Origin: Bacteroidota bacterium
GTDB taxonomy: Bacteria > Bacteroidota > Bacteroidia > Bacteroidales > Bacteroidaceae
DNA: 7,414 bases
Reading direction: 5' to 3'
Assembly: GCA_023415545.1 (NCBI GenBank)
Contig: JAEZKJ010000129.1
Span: 1-7,414, forward strand
The notes under the pieces are model-generated. The model ran no database searches. It was not told where the DNA came from and saw only the letters and a list, made by a program, of their open reading frames with translations. The translations under genes and the position numbers were made by a program. Below, one piece after another: positions 6,396 through 7,414 of the stretch; position 1 is the first letter of the stretch; every line of letters starts with the position of its first letter.

Positions 6396-6421
6396 TAATA
6401 TATCATACAGACACAGAGAGA

Positions 6422-7414
6422 ATGTTTTTAAAAATAAATAGAAAGAGTTATTATATATTTTTTACTGTTAGTGCATTATTTATTTCAGTTTCATCATCTT
6501 CATGTAGAGTTAAGGATAGTGATATTAAAGGGAAAATAGAAAATTGTCAAGATATACCTATCGATGAGGAGCTAGCTCATAGAATGGATAGTTGTTTCAA
6601 AAAATATCTTCGTTATGGTCCTACTGCTATATATCTTTATGATATAACTGCCGATAAGCCCATATATGGATATAACAAAGATTCACTTATGCACTCCGCT
6701 TCATGTATGAAGTTACTCACAGGTGTAGCAGCTCTGCAACTTTTAGGAACTGACTACATTTATGAGACAAAACTTTTTATTAATGGAGAAGTTGAAAATC
6801 AGAAATTAAATGGTGATGTAACATTGATGACAGGACTTGATCCCCAACTTTTAACTTCTGACTTTACTGTATTTGCTAAAGAGTTAAAACAGAAAGGCAT
6901 AAAGGAAATTGAAGGAAACATATATATTGATGCACAACTTACAACACCTGTAAAAGCAGAGGAACATTGGTATCCTTGGGATCTAACATTTAACCGCTAC
7001 GGCATACTTTTTAAAGGTGGAGAGAGAGTGATGCGCGATTTCAAAGCTTCGATTAGAGCACAAGGAATTAAATACGATTCCAAAAAGGTGAGTTTTGGAA
7101 AGGTAAGCGAAAATTCGAAATGTATATTTACCCTACAACGTCCTATTGGTGATGTAGTAAAGAAAATGTGGGAAAATAGCTCGAATACACAAAGTACTGC
7201 TCTTCTTTATAACATTGGTATGAATTATAAACCGGAAGGGAATTTTGTTGACAATGGCATAGAATACCTTAAAGAGTTTGTGAAAGAGGAGTTACGATTA
7301 AAGGATCATGATGCTATAATACATGATGGATGTGGTCTTTGCATACACAACAAACTCACGCCCGAACTTTTGGTAAGGGTGTTGAGATATGGTTATTATA
7401 AAAAGTCAATATAT
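6422..7414 (+). CDS. dacB: D-alanyl-D-alanine carboxypeptidase/endopeptidase, PBP4 (DacB, S13) type, partial
   Basis: The frame is open from ATG at 6422 to the window edge (331 codons seen), so the 3' end is missing. Family S13 enzymes trim or cleave peptidoglycan peptides in the periplasm. Residues 9-27 are a hydrophobic export signal; C28 after Ser-Ser-Ser could be a weak lipobox. Motifs: S94-C-M-K97 (SxxK, catalytic Ser and Lys) in HSASCMKLLTGVAALQLLG; S253-S-N255 (SxN) in MWENSSNTQSTALL; and D302-G-C-G-L-C307, where the family usually has DGSGLS. The KTG motif should lie beyond the window. Between the first two motifs are LDPQLL (139-144), the IEGNIYID strand (163-170) and WYPWDL (183-188), all family-like. 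The SxxK-SxN distance of 159 is much shorter than about 245 in E. coli PBP4, so the inserted domains are reduced. The Cys substitutions are unusual. Activity is likely, but not provable without the missing third motif. Confidence 0.85.
   Translation, partial: MFLKINRKSYYIFFTVSALFISVSSSSCRVKDSDIKGKIENCQDIPIDEELAHRMDSCFKKYLRYGPTAIYLYDITADKPIYGYNKDSLMHSASCMKLLTGVAALQLLGTDYIYETKLFINGEVENQKLNGDVTLMTGLDPQLLTSDFTVFAKELKQKGIKEIEGNIYIDAQLTTPVKAEEHWYPWDLTFNRYGILFKGGERVMRDFKASIRAQGIKYDSKKVSFGKVSENSKCIFTLQRPIGDVVKKMWENSSNTQSTALLYNIGMNYKPEGNFVDNGIEYLKEFVKEELRLKDHDAIIHDGCGLCIHNKLTPELLVRVLRYGYYKKSIY

Overview
This is an AT-rich window that looks like the chromosome of a Bacteroidetes species, probably order Bacteroidales. 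Three things point there. The two plus-strand genes on the right have upstream matches to the Bacteroidetes promoter (TTG, about 20 bases, TAnnTTTG). Most start codons lack a Shine-Dalgarno sequence. There is also a lipoprotein pairing an N-terminal DUF4369-like domain with a TlpA-type thioredoxin domain, an architecture typical of this phylum. Genus cannot be named from the sequence.

Layout. Bases 3-71 are the last 22 codons of an unidentified plus-strand gene, followed by a strong intrinsic terminator (130-168). Bases 169-557 hold no gene, but carry two 18-base direct repeats exactly 21 bases apart and an overlapping 10-bp hairpin. From 4894 down to 558 on the minus strand runs a complete polyamine ABC importer operon in the order potA-potB-potC-potD: ATPase, two permeases and substrate-binding protein. 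The genes are 13 bases apart (potA-potB), overlap by 7 (potB-potC) and are 2 bases apart or overlap by 4 (potC-potD, depending on the start), so they are surely one transcript. Bases 4895-5186 are a divergent promoter region. On the plus strand, 5187-6299 encodes a lipoprotein thiol-disulfide oxidoreductase with its own terminator (6324-6363). From 6422 to the window edge runs the 5' part of a D-Ala-D-Ala carboxypeptidase/endopeptidase of the PBP4 (DacB, S13) type, with a well-formed promoter.

How they work together. PotD should capture spermidine or putrescine in the periplasm and pass it to the PotB/PotC channel, driven by a PotA dimer. The last two genes act in the envelope on thiol redox and peptidoglycan. 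They are separate transcription units and have no evident link to polyamine import.

The core content is ordinary, and I see no wholly new system. The most notable departures are a PotA with a tandemly duplicated C-terminal regulatory module, a PotD lipoprotein with an extra C-terminal membrane anchor and very basic tail, and a PBP4 homologue whose usual DGSGLS motif reads DGCGLC, creating a CxxC next to a thioredoxin-like gene.
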